64,000 nt of DNA from positions 220,412-284,411 of the forward strand of contig NZ_LJOD01000005.1 in assembly GCF_001295265.1 (NCBI RefSeq), in the 5' to 3' direction. Both the position numbers and the translations under genes were made by a program. Below, piece after piece: positions 41,923 to 51,423 of the stretch (position 1 is its first letter; every line of letters begins with the position of its first letter). The DNA comes from Chryseobacterium indologenes (lineage in GTDB: Bacteria; Bacteroidota; Bacteroidia; Flavobacteriales; Weeksellaceae). The notes beneath the pieces were generated by a model. It saw only the letters and a list, made by a program, of their open reading frames with translations, did no database searches and was not told where the DNA came from.

Positions 41923-44900
41923 ATGAAAAAACTTATATTTTGTTGCTTTTTAGGTTTAATATCCTCTTATTTGAATGCCCAAACTCAGGTAAGCCCTGTT
42001 TATGCCAAAAGCAGCAGAGAATCACAACCTGGCTCTGAAATTCATAAAGCCTTGGATAATAATGTCAGCAGTAACTATCAGACAAAAAATTCCCAAAACG
42101 GAATTCCCGATGTTATTGATTTCTACTTTGCCAACGTTCAGGATGTTGTAAAAATAGAATATGTACCACGCACAAGCGGAACCAATGGAATATGGACTAA
42201 AATTGATGTTGAATATTCCACACAAAATGCTCCCAACACCTTCACTGCTGTGCAAAGCGGTATTATCTTTGCCAATAATAGCTCCGTAAAGACCATAGAT
42301 CTTTCCGGACAGCCTCTTACCAACCTGAGGACCGTGAGAATCCGAGTGGTTGCGGGGGTAAATAATTATTCTTCTGCTGCGGAAGTCAAATTCTATTCCA
42401 GTGTGGCACAAAATACAAATCCTATTATAGACTGTACCCTTCAGACTGATGAATTCAACGCGCTGACAAATGTTAAATATACACCTTCCGGAGTTTCTGT
42501 AAACCCTCCTGCAAACAGTGTTGCTGAAGGTGCAGATAAAACCATAGATAATAATCCTGCCACTATTTACCATTCCAACTACGCAGGAAATCAGTTCCCT
42601 ATTAATCTTACTTATACTTTTACAGGAAACAATACAATTAATGCCGTACAATATACCCCAAGGCCCAACGGAGGAAACGGAGACTTTGGTACCGGAGAGA
42701 TATGGTATAAACAAACACCATCTTCAGCTGCCGTAAAAGTGGCAGATTTTAATTGTAATTTTTCAAACTCACCTACTTTGATTCCTCTTTCACAAACACT
42801 TACAAATGTAGCAGAGATTACAGTGAAAGTACTGTCCGGACAAAATAATCTGGCGAGTTGTGCAGAAATGGAATTTTTTAATAATGCACAGTTCAGCCTT
42901 AATCAATATGATAGTATTTTTAACAGCCTTCATTCTGATCTTAAGCCCGGCGTAACACAGGCTGACATCAACGGTATCACCTCACCTTTCTTTAAAGGTC
43001 TGGCACAATGCTTATATAACAATACTTATAACAAAAGGTTCCGTACGCAAAACTATATTGCTTACCCTATTATCAGCTCAGTTACAGCACAGTTAAAAAC
43101 GATGGGAGCTAATACCTGTGAAAACCCTACAGGAATACTGTTCGAGACAGGTACAAAAGCTGTAATATTTGTAGGAGAGACCAATGGAGCATCTATTTCA
43201 CTTCAAACCATAGATTTTGCAGGAGAGAATAATCTTACAAAGAAAACCTATAACCTAACTGAAGGATTAAATATTATTGACATAACAGCCAACGGTCTTG
43301 GCTATATAGATTATTTCAGTAATTCTGATAATTTAGCTCCTATTACCATTAATATTACAACAGGACGGGTAAACGGCTATTATGACCCAACGGTAGACTC
43401 TGATACCGAATGGCAGAAGGCTCTTACCAATAATGTTTATAAAAAATATGATGTAAAAGGAACATATATTAATTTAAATCTGGAAAAAGCAGGTCTACAG
43501 AGACAATCATATCTTAGCGGGCAGCAATTGACCATGAATTATGATAAAATCGTTAAAAAAGAATATGAGCTAATGGGACTTTTTAAATATAATAAAGTTC
43601 CTAAAAACCATATGTTCTTATACACTCCTATAGGAGGCGGGCTTTATGCAAGTTCATTTGGGGCTCACATGGGAATAAGTAATGCGAATGATCTCTCGGA
43701 CAGTTTTGATGCGGCTTCTTTATTTTCCAATATCTGGGGACATGCGCATGAGCTGGGGCATATTAATCAGGTAAGGCCTGCCTTTAAATGGCATGGAATG
43801 ACTGAGGTGACCAATAATATCTATTCTGCATACTGTCAGTATTTATATAGTACCGATTTTCCCGGATCAACAAGATTTGACAAGGATACTAACGGATATA
43901 CAGGCTACAGTCCCAATGTGGCGGGCGGAACATATAATGCCAATATCAATCTGTCACAGATCCAGGGCAAAAATGTTTATGAGATCCTGAATTCAGATGA
44001 TCGCCAGACAACAAGGATTGCCACCATTCCTTTTTGGCAGCTGATGCTGTATTATGGAATTGGCGGAGCTGCGAAAGGACGTCCTTCACTGGAGCAGAGG
44101 CTTTCCGGTACTCCTGCTGCCTCAGGGCCGGATACTGCATTCTGGCTGGCAGATCTTTTGGAAATATGCAGAAATGCCAATACTTCAGGAGTAAGCGATG
44201 TTCAGCTTCTTCTAAATGCTGTTTCCAATATCTGTGATGTTGTACAGGAAGACCTGACGGATTTCTTTGTAAAAAGTGGCTATCTGAGACCTGTAGACAA
44301 AATAGTTTATGATTATAGTAATAAGACCATTACTCTTACAAATCAGCAGATTGCGAGCACTATTGCTGCCATTAAAAATAAAAACTATCCTATGCCTGCT
44401 TCACCGGTCATCAATTACCTTTCAACGAACAGCATTAATTTTGTAAGACAGCAAGCCCCGGTTACAGGAACTGCAATGGTTGGAGTTACCTTAAATTCTA
44501 ATGCCGACCCAAATCTGGTTTCGTTGACAGTGAATGCACAGCAATGGCAGAATGTAATTGCTTTTGAAACCTATAATCAAAATACAATTATAGATGTTGC
44601 TATTTTTGGAACAGGAGACGCCAGCCTGAACACTACTAAAGTAAGGTATCCACAGAATGCAACCAGTGTATATGCTGTAGGATATGATGGCACCCGAAAA
44701 CGTGTATATCCGGCCGAGACATCCCTTTCTGTACATAATAATAAGATAAAAAAAGAGGACATTATATATCCTAACCCGGTTACAGATGTGCTGCACATCA
44801 GTAATAATGACTTTTCAGAATTTGAGATCTATGATATGGCCGGACGCCAAATAATAAACGGGTTGGTGAAAGAGAGAAAAATTACAGTCTCTGATCTACC

Positions 44901-44970
44901 AAAGGGAACTTACACGCTGATACTGAAAAGCAAAAACAATAGCCATACTTTCAGGTTTATCAAAAAATAG
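41923..44970 (+). CDS. Secreted M60-family (mucinase-like) zinc metalloprotease with T9SS sorting domain
   Basis: 1015 residues: signal peptide ending LNAQ; two discoidin-like (F5/8 type C) modules at about 22-155 and 170-310 (each with an (S/A)-x-E-x-x-F-(Y/F) end); a peptidase M60/enhancin-type domain at about 400-780 with HELGH at 609-613 and the downstream Glu E628 in MTEVTNNI; and a T9SS type A tail from about 945 (YPNPVTDVLHISN, IYDMAGRQII, LPKGTYTLILK, FRFIKK). M60 enzymes cleave O-glycoproteins such as mucins, and the attached modules bind glycan. The protein is exported across the outer membrane. It is the largest gene here, and its long upstream region suggests regulation. Confidence 0.92.
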   Translation: MKKLIFCCFLGLISSYLNAQTQVSPVYAKSSRESQPGSEIHKALDNNVSSNYQTKNSQNGIPDVIDFYFANVQDVVKIEYVPRTSGTNGIWTKIDVEYSTQNAPNTFTAVQSGIIFANNSSVKTIDLSGQPLTNLRTVRIRVVAGVNNYSSAAEVKFYSSVAQNTNPIIDCTLQTDEFNALTNVKYTPSGVSVNPPANSVAEGADKTIDNNPATIYHSNYAGNQFPINLTYTFTGNNTINAVQYTPRPNGGNGDFGTGEIWYKQTPSSAAVKVADFNCNFSNSPTLIPLSQTLTNVAEITVKVLSGQNNLASCAEMEFFNNAQFSLNQYDSIFNSLHSDLKPGVTQADINGITSPFFKGLAQCLYNNTYNKRFRTQNYIAYPIISSVTAQLKTMGANTCENPTGILFETGTKAVIFVGETNGASISLQTIDFAGENNLTKKTYNLTEGLNIIDITANGLGYIDYFSNSDNLAPITINITTGRVNGYYDPTVDSDTEWQKALTNNVYKKYDVKGTYINLNLEKAGLQRQSYLSGQQLTMNYDKIVKKEYELMGLFKYNKVPKNHMFLYTPIGGGLYASSFGAHMGISNANDLSDSFDAASLFSNIWGHAHELGHINQVRPAFKWHGMTEVTNNIYSAYCQYLYSTDFPGSTRFDKDTNGYTGYSPNVAGGTYNANINLSQIQGKNVYEILNSDDRQTTRIATIPFWQLMLYYGIGGAAKGRPSLEQRLSGTPAASGPDTAFWLADLLEICRNANTSGVSDVQLLLNAVSNICDVVQEDLTDFFVKSGYLRPVDKIVYDYSNKTITLTNQQIASTIAAIKNKNYPMPASPVINYLSTNSINFVRQQAPVTGTAMVGVTLNSNADPNLVSLTVNAQQWQNVIAFETYNQNTIIDVAIFGTGDASLNTTKVRYPQNATSVYAVGYDGTRKRVYPAETSLSVHNNKIKKEDIIYPNPVTDVLHISNNDFSEFEIYDMAGRQIINGLVKERKITVSDLPKGTYTLILKSKNNSHTFRFIKK

Positions 44971-45115
44971 GACTGATTTGAGTTCGGGTTGATTATTAAA
45001 ACTTAAACGAATGGTCCGGAATCTCAATCATTTGTTTTTAGCCAACTGCAATCAACTTTATTGAAAAGCAAACTAAACAATAGATAATCAACACAATAAA
45101 CATAATACAGAAAAA

Positions 45116-45148
45116 GAATCGGGCGGCATCTTTGATGCCGCCCGATTC
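45116..45148. terminator. Bidirectional terminator
   Basis: A perfect 15-bp stem, GAATCGGGCGGCATC, with a TTT loop between the convergent M60 (+) and DUF3820 (-) genes; T runs follow on both strands. Confidence 0.9.
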
Positions 45149-45161
45149 TTTCCAATACAGT

Positions 45162-45392
45162 CTATTTTCTGACTGATGCCCGTATAGGCCCCAACAGATC
45201 CATAAGACCGTTTAACTTTATTTCATATACTGTTGCCAGCTGCATTCCCAGCTTTCCTTTAGGCATTCCGTTACGATTGAACCATTCAAGATAACTGATC
45301 GGGAGATCAGCAAGAACAGTTCCCTCATATTTTCCGAAAGGCATTTTAACAACGCATATTTCTTTTAATATTTCCGGATTTATTCCTTCCAC
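45162..45392 (-). CDS. DUF3820 family protein
   Basis: A 76-residue cytosolic protein. MPFGKYEGTVLADLPISYLEWFNRNGMPKGKLG is the DUF3820 signature. A related P. aeruginosa protein has been called a quorum-sensing-regulated virulence factor, and similar segments follow exonuclease domains; the function is unclear. It starts two bases after the AI-2E transporter gene, in the same operon. Confidence 0.85.
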   Translation of the reverse strand: MEGINPEILKEICVVKMPFGKYEGTVLADLPISYLEWFNRNGMPKGKLGMQLATVYEIKLNGLMDLLGPIRASVRK

Positions 45393-45394
45393 TT

Positions 45395-46486
45395 TTATAT
45401 AATTAAATCAACTTTATTATCTCCTTCCATATCTTTATCCGGCAGTTGCAGCTCAGGCGGTGCTTCTTCCTCAGAAAACTCATTTCTGTACACCTGAATC
45501 AGAAGAAGAGTGAACGAGATCAGAATAGGACCAAAAATAAGCCCCATAAAGCCAAACAGATTCATTCCCATAATAATTCCGAATACGGTGTTCAGCGGAT
45601 GGATGTTTTCCAGCTTTTTCAGAAGAGTAAAACGAAGAAGGTTATCGGTAAGTCCAACCACCACCACACAGTACACAGCAAGCCCAAGCCCCTGTCCAGT
45701 ATTTCCTTCTGCAATCATGAAAATACAAACAGGAATATAGACAATGGCAGCTCCTACAACAGGAATCATGGACGCAGCAGCGGTTAAAGCGAAAAGCAAT
45801 ACCGGGCTTGGGGCTCCGAAAATAAAATATCCTACCAACCCGACTATTCCCTGCCCTAATGCTACAACCGGAATTCCGATCGCATTGGCCATAATCAGTT
45901 TTCTGAGCTTATCGCCGATCAAAGAAATATTGGCTCTCTTTAAAGGCGCGGAAGAACTGAGAATTTTCTCAAACAACCTTGGCCTTTCAAGCATAAAATA
46001 AAGGATAAAATACATGGACATAACGACTGTAAGCGTATTAAAAGTCCCACTGAGAGCAGATGTTGAAAATCTGCCTGCAGAACTCTTCAGTTTGTCCATA
46101 TTTTCCTTACTGAGAATATCAAAGCTTATCTTGGAATAAATATAAGTGTGTATTTTGTCCAGAAATACATTGAACTTAGCCATATAGGCTTGGGCATTCC
46201 CCAGCTTCTCAATCAGCAGATCAGCGATAAAGTAAATAGGAAGAATAAGAATAACCAGGCTCGCCAGCATCAGAACAAGCGCTGAAAGCCAGGGTTTCCA
46301 CTTTCTTTCTTCCTGAAGATAAAAATTGTATCTGCGACAGACTACGTAAATAGTCACCGCACCTAAAACTGAAGGAATAAACAGTGAAAGATTAAAGCAG
46401 ATTAATCCTGTAAGCACCAGAATAATGGCAAGCAGGGAAACCTGTTTTATGACATTGCTGCTTATCTGTTTATCCTTATTCAACAT
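45395..46486 (-). CDS. AI-2E family transporter (YdiK/TqsA-like permease)
   Basis: A 363-residue inner-membrane protein with about eight helices: two at 17-55, one at 68-90, then the family's conserved second half (VVALGQGIVGLVGYFIFGAP, LLFALTAAASMIPVVGAAIVYIP, LGLAVYCVVVVGLTDNLLRF, FGFMGLIFGPILISFTLLLI). The family exports diverse small molecules; only some members move AI-2, so no substrate is assigned. It lies 13 bases after a membrane protein gene and directly before DUF3820, so the three likely form an operon read from 47268. Confidence 0.9.
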   Translation of the reverse strand: MLNKDKQISSNVIKQVSLLAIILVLTGLICFNLSLFIPSVLGAVTIYVVCRRYNFYLQEERKWKPWLSALVLMLASLVILILPIYFIADLLIEKLGNAQAYMAKFNVFLDKIHTYIYSKISFDILSKENMDKLKSSAGRFSTSALSGTFNTLTVVMSMYFILYFMLERPRLFEKILSSSAPLKRANISLIGDKLRKLIMANAIGIPVVALGQGIVGLVGYFIFGAPSPVLLFALTAAASMIPVVGAAIVYIPVCIFMIAEGNTGQGLGLAVYCVVVVGLTDNLLRFTLLKKLENIHPLNTVFGIIMGMNLFGFMGLIFGPILISFTLLLIQVYRNEFSEEEAPPELQLPDKDMEGDNKVDLII

Positions 46487-46499
46487 GCAATTTTATTTT

Positions 46500-47237
46500 T
46501 TAATTTTTGGTTATAATCTGTCTTGGCTTTCCTAAAAAGGCGCAATACACAGAATAAGCAACAATCATGATAAACGGAGCGGTAAGGATTATTCCGATTC
46601 CGCAAAGAATTACCCCTGCAATAGAGATCAGTCCACCTACAATGGTTGAACCCAGAAATGTTCCGTAATTTTCTTTAGCAATATTGAAAGACTTTCCTAA
46701 TGCTTCAGTAGCGGAGGCGTTTTCAAATAAAAGGATAGGATATCCCAATAGCAATAAAGGATACACAAAAAAGGCCGGAATCACACATAATGCAAGAGCA
46801 ATACTCGAAATAATTCCTGAAAGGAAACTATAGATCAGGATATTGACAAAATTCTGACGGTATCCGATGAAAAGATCTCCAAACTCAATCTGACTCTTTG
46901 TATTGTATTTATTAACAATATAAATTAAGCCTACATACAAAGGAGCAAGCAAAAGCCCGAAAAGACTGGATAATGTAAGATACATTGTAAAGCCGGGCGC
47001 ATTCCAGTAGCTGAAACTGGAGTAGTCTCCTCCGCTGTTTCTCATCTCTTCCATCATGGATGCAGAATTAAATCCACTGATAGACTGGATTATAAAACTG
47101 CCGATAAAATAAATTACCATTGCTACAATCCCATAAAGGAAAACTCCTTTATACATTTCAAAAGCATGCGAAATAATAGATCCCGTATCTTTGTTCGGAA
47201 CGGATCCCTGCTGGTCAAATTCGTTAAATTCAGACAT
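46500..47237 (-). CDS. Multi-pass membrane protein of unknown function, paralogue A
   Basis: A 245-residue protein with about five to six hydrophobic segments (GVFLYGIVAMVIYFIGSFII, MYLTLSSLFGLLLAPLYVGL, ILIYSFLSGIISSIALALCV, YPLLLLGYPILL, GGLISIAGVILCGIGIIL). The central polar motif IEFGDLFIGYRQNFVNI is shared with the next gene. It resembles the membrane part of DUF975 or glycerophosphodiester phosphodiesterase-associated proteins; I cannot give a function. A consensus -7 box is 24 bases upstream. Confidence 0.7.
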   Translation of the reverse strand: MSEFNEFDQQGSVPNKDTGSIISHAFEMYKGVFLYGIVAMVIYFIGSFIIQSISGFNSASMMEEMRNSGGDYSSFSYWNAPGFTMYLTLSSLFGLLLAPLYVGLIYIVNKYNTKSQIEFGDLFIGYRQNFVNILIYSFLSGIISSIALALCVIPAFFVYPLLLLGYPILLFENASATEALGKSFNIAKENYGTFLGSTIVGGLISIAGVILCGIGIILTAPFIMIVAYSVYCAFLGKPRQIITKN

Positions 47238-47260
47238 AGTTTAATATTTAATGATTCCTT

Positions 47261-47268
47261 CAAAATTA
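47261..47268 (-). promoter_or_regulatory. -7 element of the membrane protein/AI-2E/DUF3820 operon
   Basis: TAATTTTG on the - strand, 24 bases before the ATG at 47237. Confidence 0.6.
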
Positions 47269-47308
47269 ACTTTTTTTGACAGAAAATCATATTAAACCCT
47301 TGTAAATT

Positions 47309-48031
47309 TTACTCTTTTTCTGAAAAAATGGTTTTATAAAGAGAATAAATCATGGCATTCCAGAAAGGAAACGTAAATAATCCGCCTACTAAAAACAGGG
47401 CAAAACCGGCATATTTAAAGACAACAGCAACCAGAATTCCTATCCATATCTGGACTGAATATATTCTGAGCGCCTTAAAGTTCAAAGAGATGGCTTCAAA
47501 AATTCCTCTGTTCATAAAAAACATTAGCGGAGCCACAAAAATGGTTACTGAAACCCACAATATAGCGAGGAATACAGTGGGAATTCCCATCCTGTAAATC
47601 ATTGCCCAAAACAAATAATATCCGATATATTTAAAAAAATTAGCTCCTTTATATCCCGCAAAAAGATCACCCAGCTCAATTTTTTCATTCAGATCAATCT
47701 TTCTGAAGATCTGAAACAATCCTAAGTTCAATGGATAAAGGAAAACCGATGTACCCAGAATAGCATAGCTGAACATCTGATAATTCTCTGTGGCAGCAAG
47801 TTCTGAAAGCTTCTCCAGATAAGCCTTACTTCCCTGCTTTAAAGCTTCTGCAAGTTCCTGATTCTGCTCCCAGATTCCGTATCTTTCTGCAAAGAAAAAC
47901 ATCGAAGTAAAAAATACCGCGAAAAATACAATGGAAAACATCAGCTGAAAAATCAAGGTCTTATTCCAGTAAAAAAACGCCTGCTTCAATATAAATTCTG
48001 CTCCCGGTCTTTGAGGATATCTGTTCTGCAT
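47309..48031 (-). CDS. Multi-pass membrane protein of unknown function, paralogue B
   Basis: A 240-residue protein with five or six helices, sharing IELGDLFAGYKGANFFKYIGYYLF with paralogue A. I start it at 48031 (MQNRYPQRPGAEF) because the -7 box TACTTTTG occupies 48047-48054; the longer frame from 48049 would begin inside it. It probably forms a functional pair with paralogue A. No motif identifies a function. Confidence 0.68.
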   Translation of the reverse strand: MQNRYPQRPGAEFILKQAFFYWNKTLIFQLMFSIVFFAVFFTSMFFFAERYGIWEQNQELAEALKQGSKAYLEKLSELAATENYQMFSYAILGTSVFLYPLNLGLFQIFRKIDLNEKIELGDLFAGYKGANFFKYIGYYLFWAMIYRMGIPTVFLAILWVSVTIFVAPLMFFMNRGIFEAISLNFKALRIYSVQIWIGILVAVVFKYAGFALFLVGGLFTFPFWNAMIYSLYKTIFSEKE

Positions 48032-48046
48032 CAAAATTTTTTTGTG

Positions 48047-48074
48047 CAAAAGTAATCATCAATAAGTATTTTTG
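48047..48074. promoter_or_regulatory. Divergent -7 boxes of paralogue B (-) and pabB (+)
   Basis: TACTTTTG on the - strand (48054-48047) and TATTTTTG on the + strand (48067-48074) lie 12 bases apart, back to back. The pabB box ends only four bases before the ATG at 48079. Confidence 0.65.
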
Positions 48075-48078
48075 CCGA

Positions 48079-49056
48079 ATGTTTTCAATGAATCATCAAA
48101 AATTTATGAAAATGGACGAACTTTCACTTCAGAAGGTTCCTTACTTTTTCATGATCGACTTTCTTTCGGAAAATATAGAAATACACCCAGAGTCTGAAAT
48201 AGAAAATTCAGGCTTAATAATTGATTTCCAGACATTTTCAAATACAAAAAAGAAACATAAACTCAATAAAAATATCGAATGGAAATCTTATCCCGAAACC
48301 TTAGAAAGCTTTAAAGAGGGATTTGACAAAGTTCAGAAAAATATCCGGCTTGGAAACTCCTATCTTGTCAACTATACAAGGAAAACTGAAATTCAGACGA
48401 ATTTAAGCCTTGAAGAAATTTTTTATCATTCAAATGCGAAATACAAAGTTTTTTATAAAGATTTTTTTGTATTTTTTTCTCCTGAAACTTTTGTAAAAAT
48501 TATAGACGGCAAAATTCTGACCTATCCGATGAAAGGCACTATTGATGCTTCTGTGGAAAATGCGGCAGAAGTATTAAAGAACGATAAAAAGGAAAAAGCA
48601 GAACATTATACAGTAGTGGATCTCCTTAGAAATGACCTCAGCATGGTGGCAGATGATGTAAAAGTAGATCACTTCCAGCACATTGACCTCATCAAAACCT
48701 GGCAGAAAGACCTGTATGCCATGAGCTCTGAAATTTCAGGGACCGTAAAACCTGAGTTTAAGGGAAAAATAGGAAGTATGATGAAAAAGCTGCTTCCCGC
48801 AGGTTCCATATTGGGAGCACCCAAACCAAAAACGCTGGAAATTATCCTGAATGCGGAGGGCTATGACAGAGGATATTATACCGGAGTTTGCGGATGGTTT
48901 GATGGTAAAAACCTTGACAGCTGCGTTATGATCCGTTTTATTGAGAAAGAAGAAGATCGTCTGTATTTCAAAAGCGGAGGCGGCATCACCCATATGAGCA
49001 GATTAGAAGACGAGTATCAGGAAATGAAAAACAAAATTTATGTCCCAATTCATTGA
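48079..49056 (+). CDS. pabB: Aminodeoxychorismate synthase component I
   Basis: A 325-residue chorismate-utilising enzyme, the short form lacking much of the N-terminal domain of E. coli PabB. The conserved blocks are SYLVNYTRKTEI, MKGTIDAS, HYTVVDLLRNDLSMV, LLPAGSILGAPKPKTLEII, RGYYTGVCGWFDG and FKSGGGITHMSRLEDEYQE. With a PabA glutaminase it aminates chorismate for folate synthesis. The start may be the ATG at 48079 (leaderless) or at 48088 (MNHQKF). It overlaps the next gene by 17 bases. Confidence 0.92.
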   Translation: MFSMNHQKFMKMDELSLQKVPYFFMIDFLSENIEIHPESEIENSGLIIDFQTFSNTKKKHKLNKNIEWKSYPETLESFKEGFDKVQKNIRLGNSYLVNYTRKTEIQTNLSLEEIFYHSNAKYKVFYKDFFVFFSPETFVKIIDGKILTYPMKGTIDASVENAAEVLKNDKKEKAEHYTVVDLLRNDLSMVADDVKVDHFQHIDLIKTWQKDLYAMSSEISGTVKPEFKGKIGSMMKKLLPAGSILGAPKPKTLEIILNAEGYDRGYYTGVCGWFDGKNLDSCVMIRFIEKEEDRLYFKSGGGITHMSRLEDEYQEMKNKIYVPIH

Positions 49057-49666
49057 AAGCATTAAAGTAGAAGACCAGGAAATCTTTTTACTGGAATTAC
49101 ATCAGAAACGTGTCAACCAGACCTTCGCTCATTTCGGGAAAGAGGGCTCTATTGATCTTGCTAAAATCTTTAAAAACCTCCAGCATGATGAAGACGGGCT
49201 GTTCAAACTCCGGATCTCTTACGATCTGGATAAAAGAATAAGAACACAGATGATTCCTTACGCCATTCCTGAGATTCATGATTTCCAGCTGGTTGAAAAT
49301 AACAGCTTTGATTATTCTTTTAAATTTGAAGACAGGAAAGAATTAGACAAAATGAAAATGAAGTCTAAGGCTGAAGAAATCATTATTGTTAAAAACAACC
49401 ATATTACTGACACTTCTTTCTCCAATATCCTTTTCCTTAAAGGCAAAGACTGGTTTACACCATCCTCATTCCTTCTGAACGGAGTGCAGAGACAAAATCT
49501 TCTGAAGCACAAAAAAATAAAGGAAACGGAGATCACCCTGCAGAATATCAAGCAATTTTCTCATTTTCAGCTGATCAATGCCATGAATGACTTTGATGAT
49601 ATGTTTATTTACCCAATAAGCAGAATTACCAATCTTCCTGGAAATGAAGAATATCTGGACCTTTAA
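49040..49666 (+). CDS. pabC: Class IV aminotransferase, probable aminodeoxychorismate lyase
   Basis: A 208-residue fold-type IV PLP protein, shorter than E. coli PabC (269). The lysine for PLP is likely K95 in FKFEDRKEL, aligning with the K-H-L-N-R-L-E of PabC. EEIIIVKNNHITDTSFSNILFLK matches the PLP-phosphate loop, with Asp in place of the usual Glu (TDTS for TECC), and LLNGVQRQNLL is the typical GVxR block. The gene overlaps pabB by 17 bases, which supports a role in p-aminobenzoate synthesis. It ends overlapping menD by four bases on the other strand. Confidence 0.82.
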   Translation: MSQFIESIKVEDQEIFLLELHQKRVNQTFAHFGKEGSIDLAKIFKNLQHDEDGLFKLRISYDLDKRIRTQMIPYAIPEIHDFQLVENNSFDYSFKFEDRKELDKMKMKSKAEEIIIVKNNHITDTSFSNILFLKGKDWFTPSSFLLNGVQRQNLLKHKKIKETEITLQNIKQFSHFQLINAMNDFDDMFIYPISRITNLPGNEEYLDL

Positions 49667-51339
49667 TTTCCTTTCATAAATTCGAAATAGGCTTTCTGAA
49701 CATCTGCACTGTTCTTTCCGTAGGTATTCACTTCAAGGATTTTCGGCTGTGTATCGGGCTTGAAGAAGTTCTCCAGAACCCTGTCAAGCGTAGGTTCATC
49801 CTCTACTTTAATATAGGAAAAGCCAAAATGTTTCGCCAGATTTTCTGCATGCTTCTTGTGCTTTGTGGCAATAAATTCATCTAAAGTATTGGGATTGGCA
49901 TTGCCGGGTCCAGGAATGATCTTAAAAATGTTTCCTTCCCCGTTATTGAAAATAATAATTCTCACAAACGGAGGAATATATTGATTCCAGAGCCCGTTTA
50001 TATCATAGAAAAAGCTAAGGTCACCTGTAATTAAAAGGGTTGGATTAGCATTTTTAATGGCAAATCCCATGGCGGTGGATGTAGATCCGTCAATACCGCT
50101 TGTCCCTCTGTTGCAGTAGATCTTTCTTTTTCCAAAATCAAACAGCTGGGCATACCGGATTGCCGAAGAGTTACTGAAATGAATGTTATAGTTTTCAGGA
50201 ATAGTCTGTGATGCTTTATTAAAGAAATAAAAATCAGAAAAATCCACCTTATTCAGAAACTGCTGGTGTCTGGCATCTTTTTTATCCCTTAAAACATCCC
50301 ACAGGTTGAAATAAGGTCTCGGTTCAAGATTGATAAACTTCAGTAGTTTTGAGAAGAAAACTTCCGGTTTTACTTCAATTTTCTCCGTTAGTGAGAAATA
50401 AGTGTCAGGCTGCCATACTTCGTCCAGGTGCCAGTGCTGTTTTGGGCGCGCATTTCTTAAAAACTGCTTTACCTTTTTAGAAACCACATTCTGTCCTACG
50501 GTAATCAGAAGATCCGGAGCATATGTTTTATAATCTTCTTCGGTAAAATTAAAGATGTAGCGGTCTATATGCCTGAAAAACTTTTCGTGATATACATTGG
50601 AATTCGCTTCACTTAAAACCACTACCGAATGATTTTTGACCAATTGCGTCAGCTGATTTTCAAGCTCTGGGCTGTAATCCCTTGTTCCTACCAGAAGCAT
50701 GATCCTTTGGGAGGTATGCCAGTCTGCAATAAGATTGGATGGAATCTCATAGTCTTTATGCTTGATCGTTTTTTCTACCGTTGGGAAAGCCGGAAGTTCA
50801 GAAACCAGTTCATATAGAGGTTCTTCCAAAGGAATATTGATATGTACAGGCCCCTGCTTTTCAAAACAGAGTTCAATTGCCTTTTTAATGAGATCAAAAT
50901 TAATATCTTCAGCACCTTCTTTACTGTCTTCCAAAAGCTGGAAATCTCCGTAAGAGTGCTGATGAAAAATATCCTTCTGTCTGATTGTCTGTCCATCAAA
51001 TATATCAACAAAATCAGTCGGCCTGTCAGCAGTCAGGATTAAGAGCGGAATATTCTGGTAGAAAGCTTCGGTAACAGCCGGATAATAATTAGCTACAGCA
51101 GAGCCGCTGGTACAGGTAATGGCTACCGGTTTTTTCTCACTTTTTGCCATCCCCATTCCTACAAAAGCGGCACTTCTTTCATCCACAATGCTGTAACAGT
51201 TGAAAGCATCAATCTCTGAAAAATGAATCGCCAAAGGAGCATTTCTTGATCCCGGAGAGATCACAACATCCGAAATTCCGTACTGCTGAAGAAGATGGGC
51301 AAGTATCTGAATACTTCTCTTAGAAGAATATTTTTTCAT
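49663..51339 (-). CDS. menD: MenD (SEPHCHC synthase)
   Basis: A 558-residue thiamine-diphosphate enzyme of menaquinone synthesis, which joins 2-oxoglutarate and isochorismate. DVVISPGSRNAPLAIHF and YSIVDERSAAFVGMGMA form the ThDP Pyr part. NRGTSGIDGSTSTAMG and LLITGDLSFFYDINGLWN...NNGEGNIFK are the PP domain with the GD(x)n NN motif for Mg-ThDP. The length is normal. It stands alone, convergent with pabC. The -7 box is only four bases from the ATG, so the mRNA may lack a leader. Confidence 0.95.
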   Translation of the reverse strand: MKKYSSKRSIQILAHLLQQYGISDVVISPGSRNAPLAIHFSEIDAFNCYSIVDERSAAFVGMGMAKSEKKPVAITCTSGSAVANYYPAVTEAFYQNIPLLILTADRPTDFVDIFDGQTIRQKDIFHQHSYGDFQLLEDSKEGAEDINFDLIKKAIELCFEKQGPVHINIPLEEPLYELVSELPAFPTVEKTIKHKDYEIPSNLIADWHTSQRIMLLVGTRDYSPELENQLTQLVKNHSVVVLSEANSNVYHEKFFRHIDRYIFNFTEEDYKTYAPDLLITVGQNVVSKKVKQFLRNARPKQHWHLDEVWQPDTYFSLTEKIEVKPEVFFSKLLKFINLEPRPYFNLWDVLRDKKDARHQQFLNKVDFSDFYFFNKASQTIPENYNIHFSNSSAIRYAQLFDFGKRKIYCNRGTSGIDGSTSTAMGFAIKNANPTLLITGDLSFFYDINGLWNQYIPPFVRIIIFNNGEGNIFKIIPGPGNANPNTLDEFIATKHKKHAENLAKHFGFSYIKVEDEPTLDRVLENFFKPDTQPKILEVNTYGKNSADVQKAYFEFMKGN

Positions 51340-51343
51340 ACAG

Positions 51344-51351
51344 CAAATTTA
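51344..51351 (-). promoter_or_regulatory. -7 element of menD, adjacent to the start codon
   Basis: TAAATTTG on the - strand is followed by CTGT and then the ATG at 51339. Confidence 0.5.
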
Positions 51352-51395
51352 ACTGATAAATAATGATTTTAAAATTATTTAAATTAAAAAAAATG

Positions 51396-51403
51396 TAATT
51401 TTG
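51396..51403 (+). promoter_or_regulatory. -7 element of the 2OG-Fe(II) oxygenase gene
   Basis: TAATTTTG, followed by CTAT, 20 bases before the ATG at 51424. Confidence 0.6.
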
Positions 51404-51423
51404 CTATTCGTAAATTTCTAAAA

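Noticed and set aside
42022..42714. 230-codon open frame on the - strand inside the M60 gene
   Set aside because: It lies opposite the secreted protease's discoidin-like modules, its Cys/Ile/Tyr-rich translation resembles no protein, and no promoter supports it.
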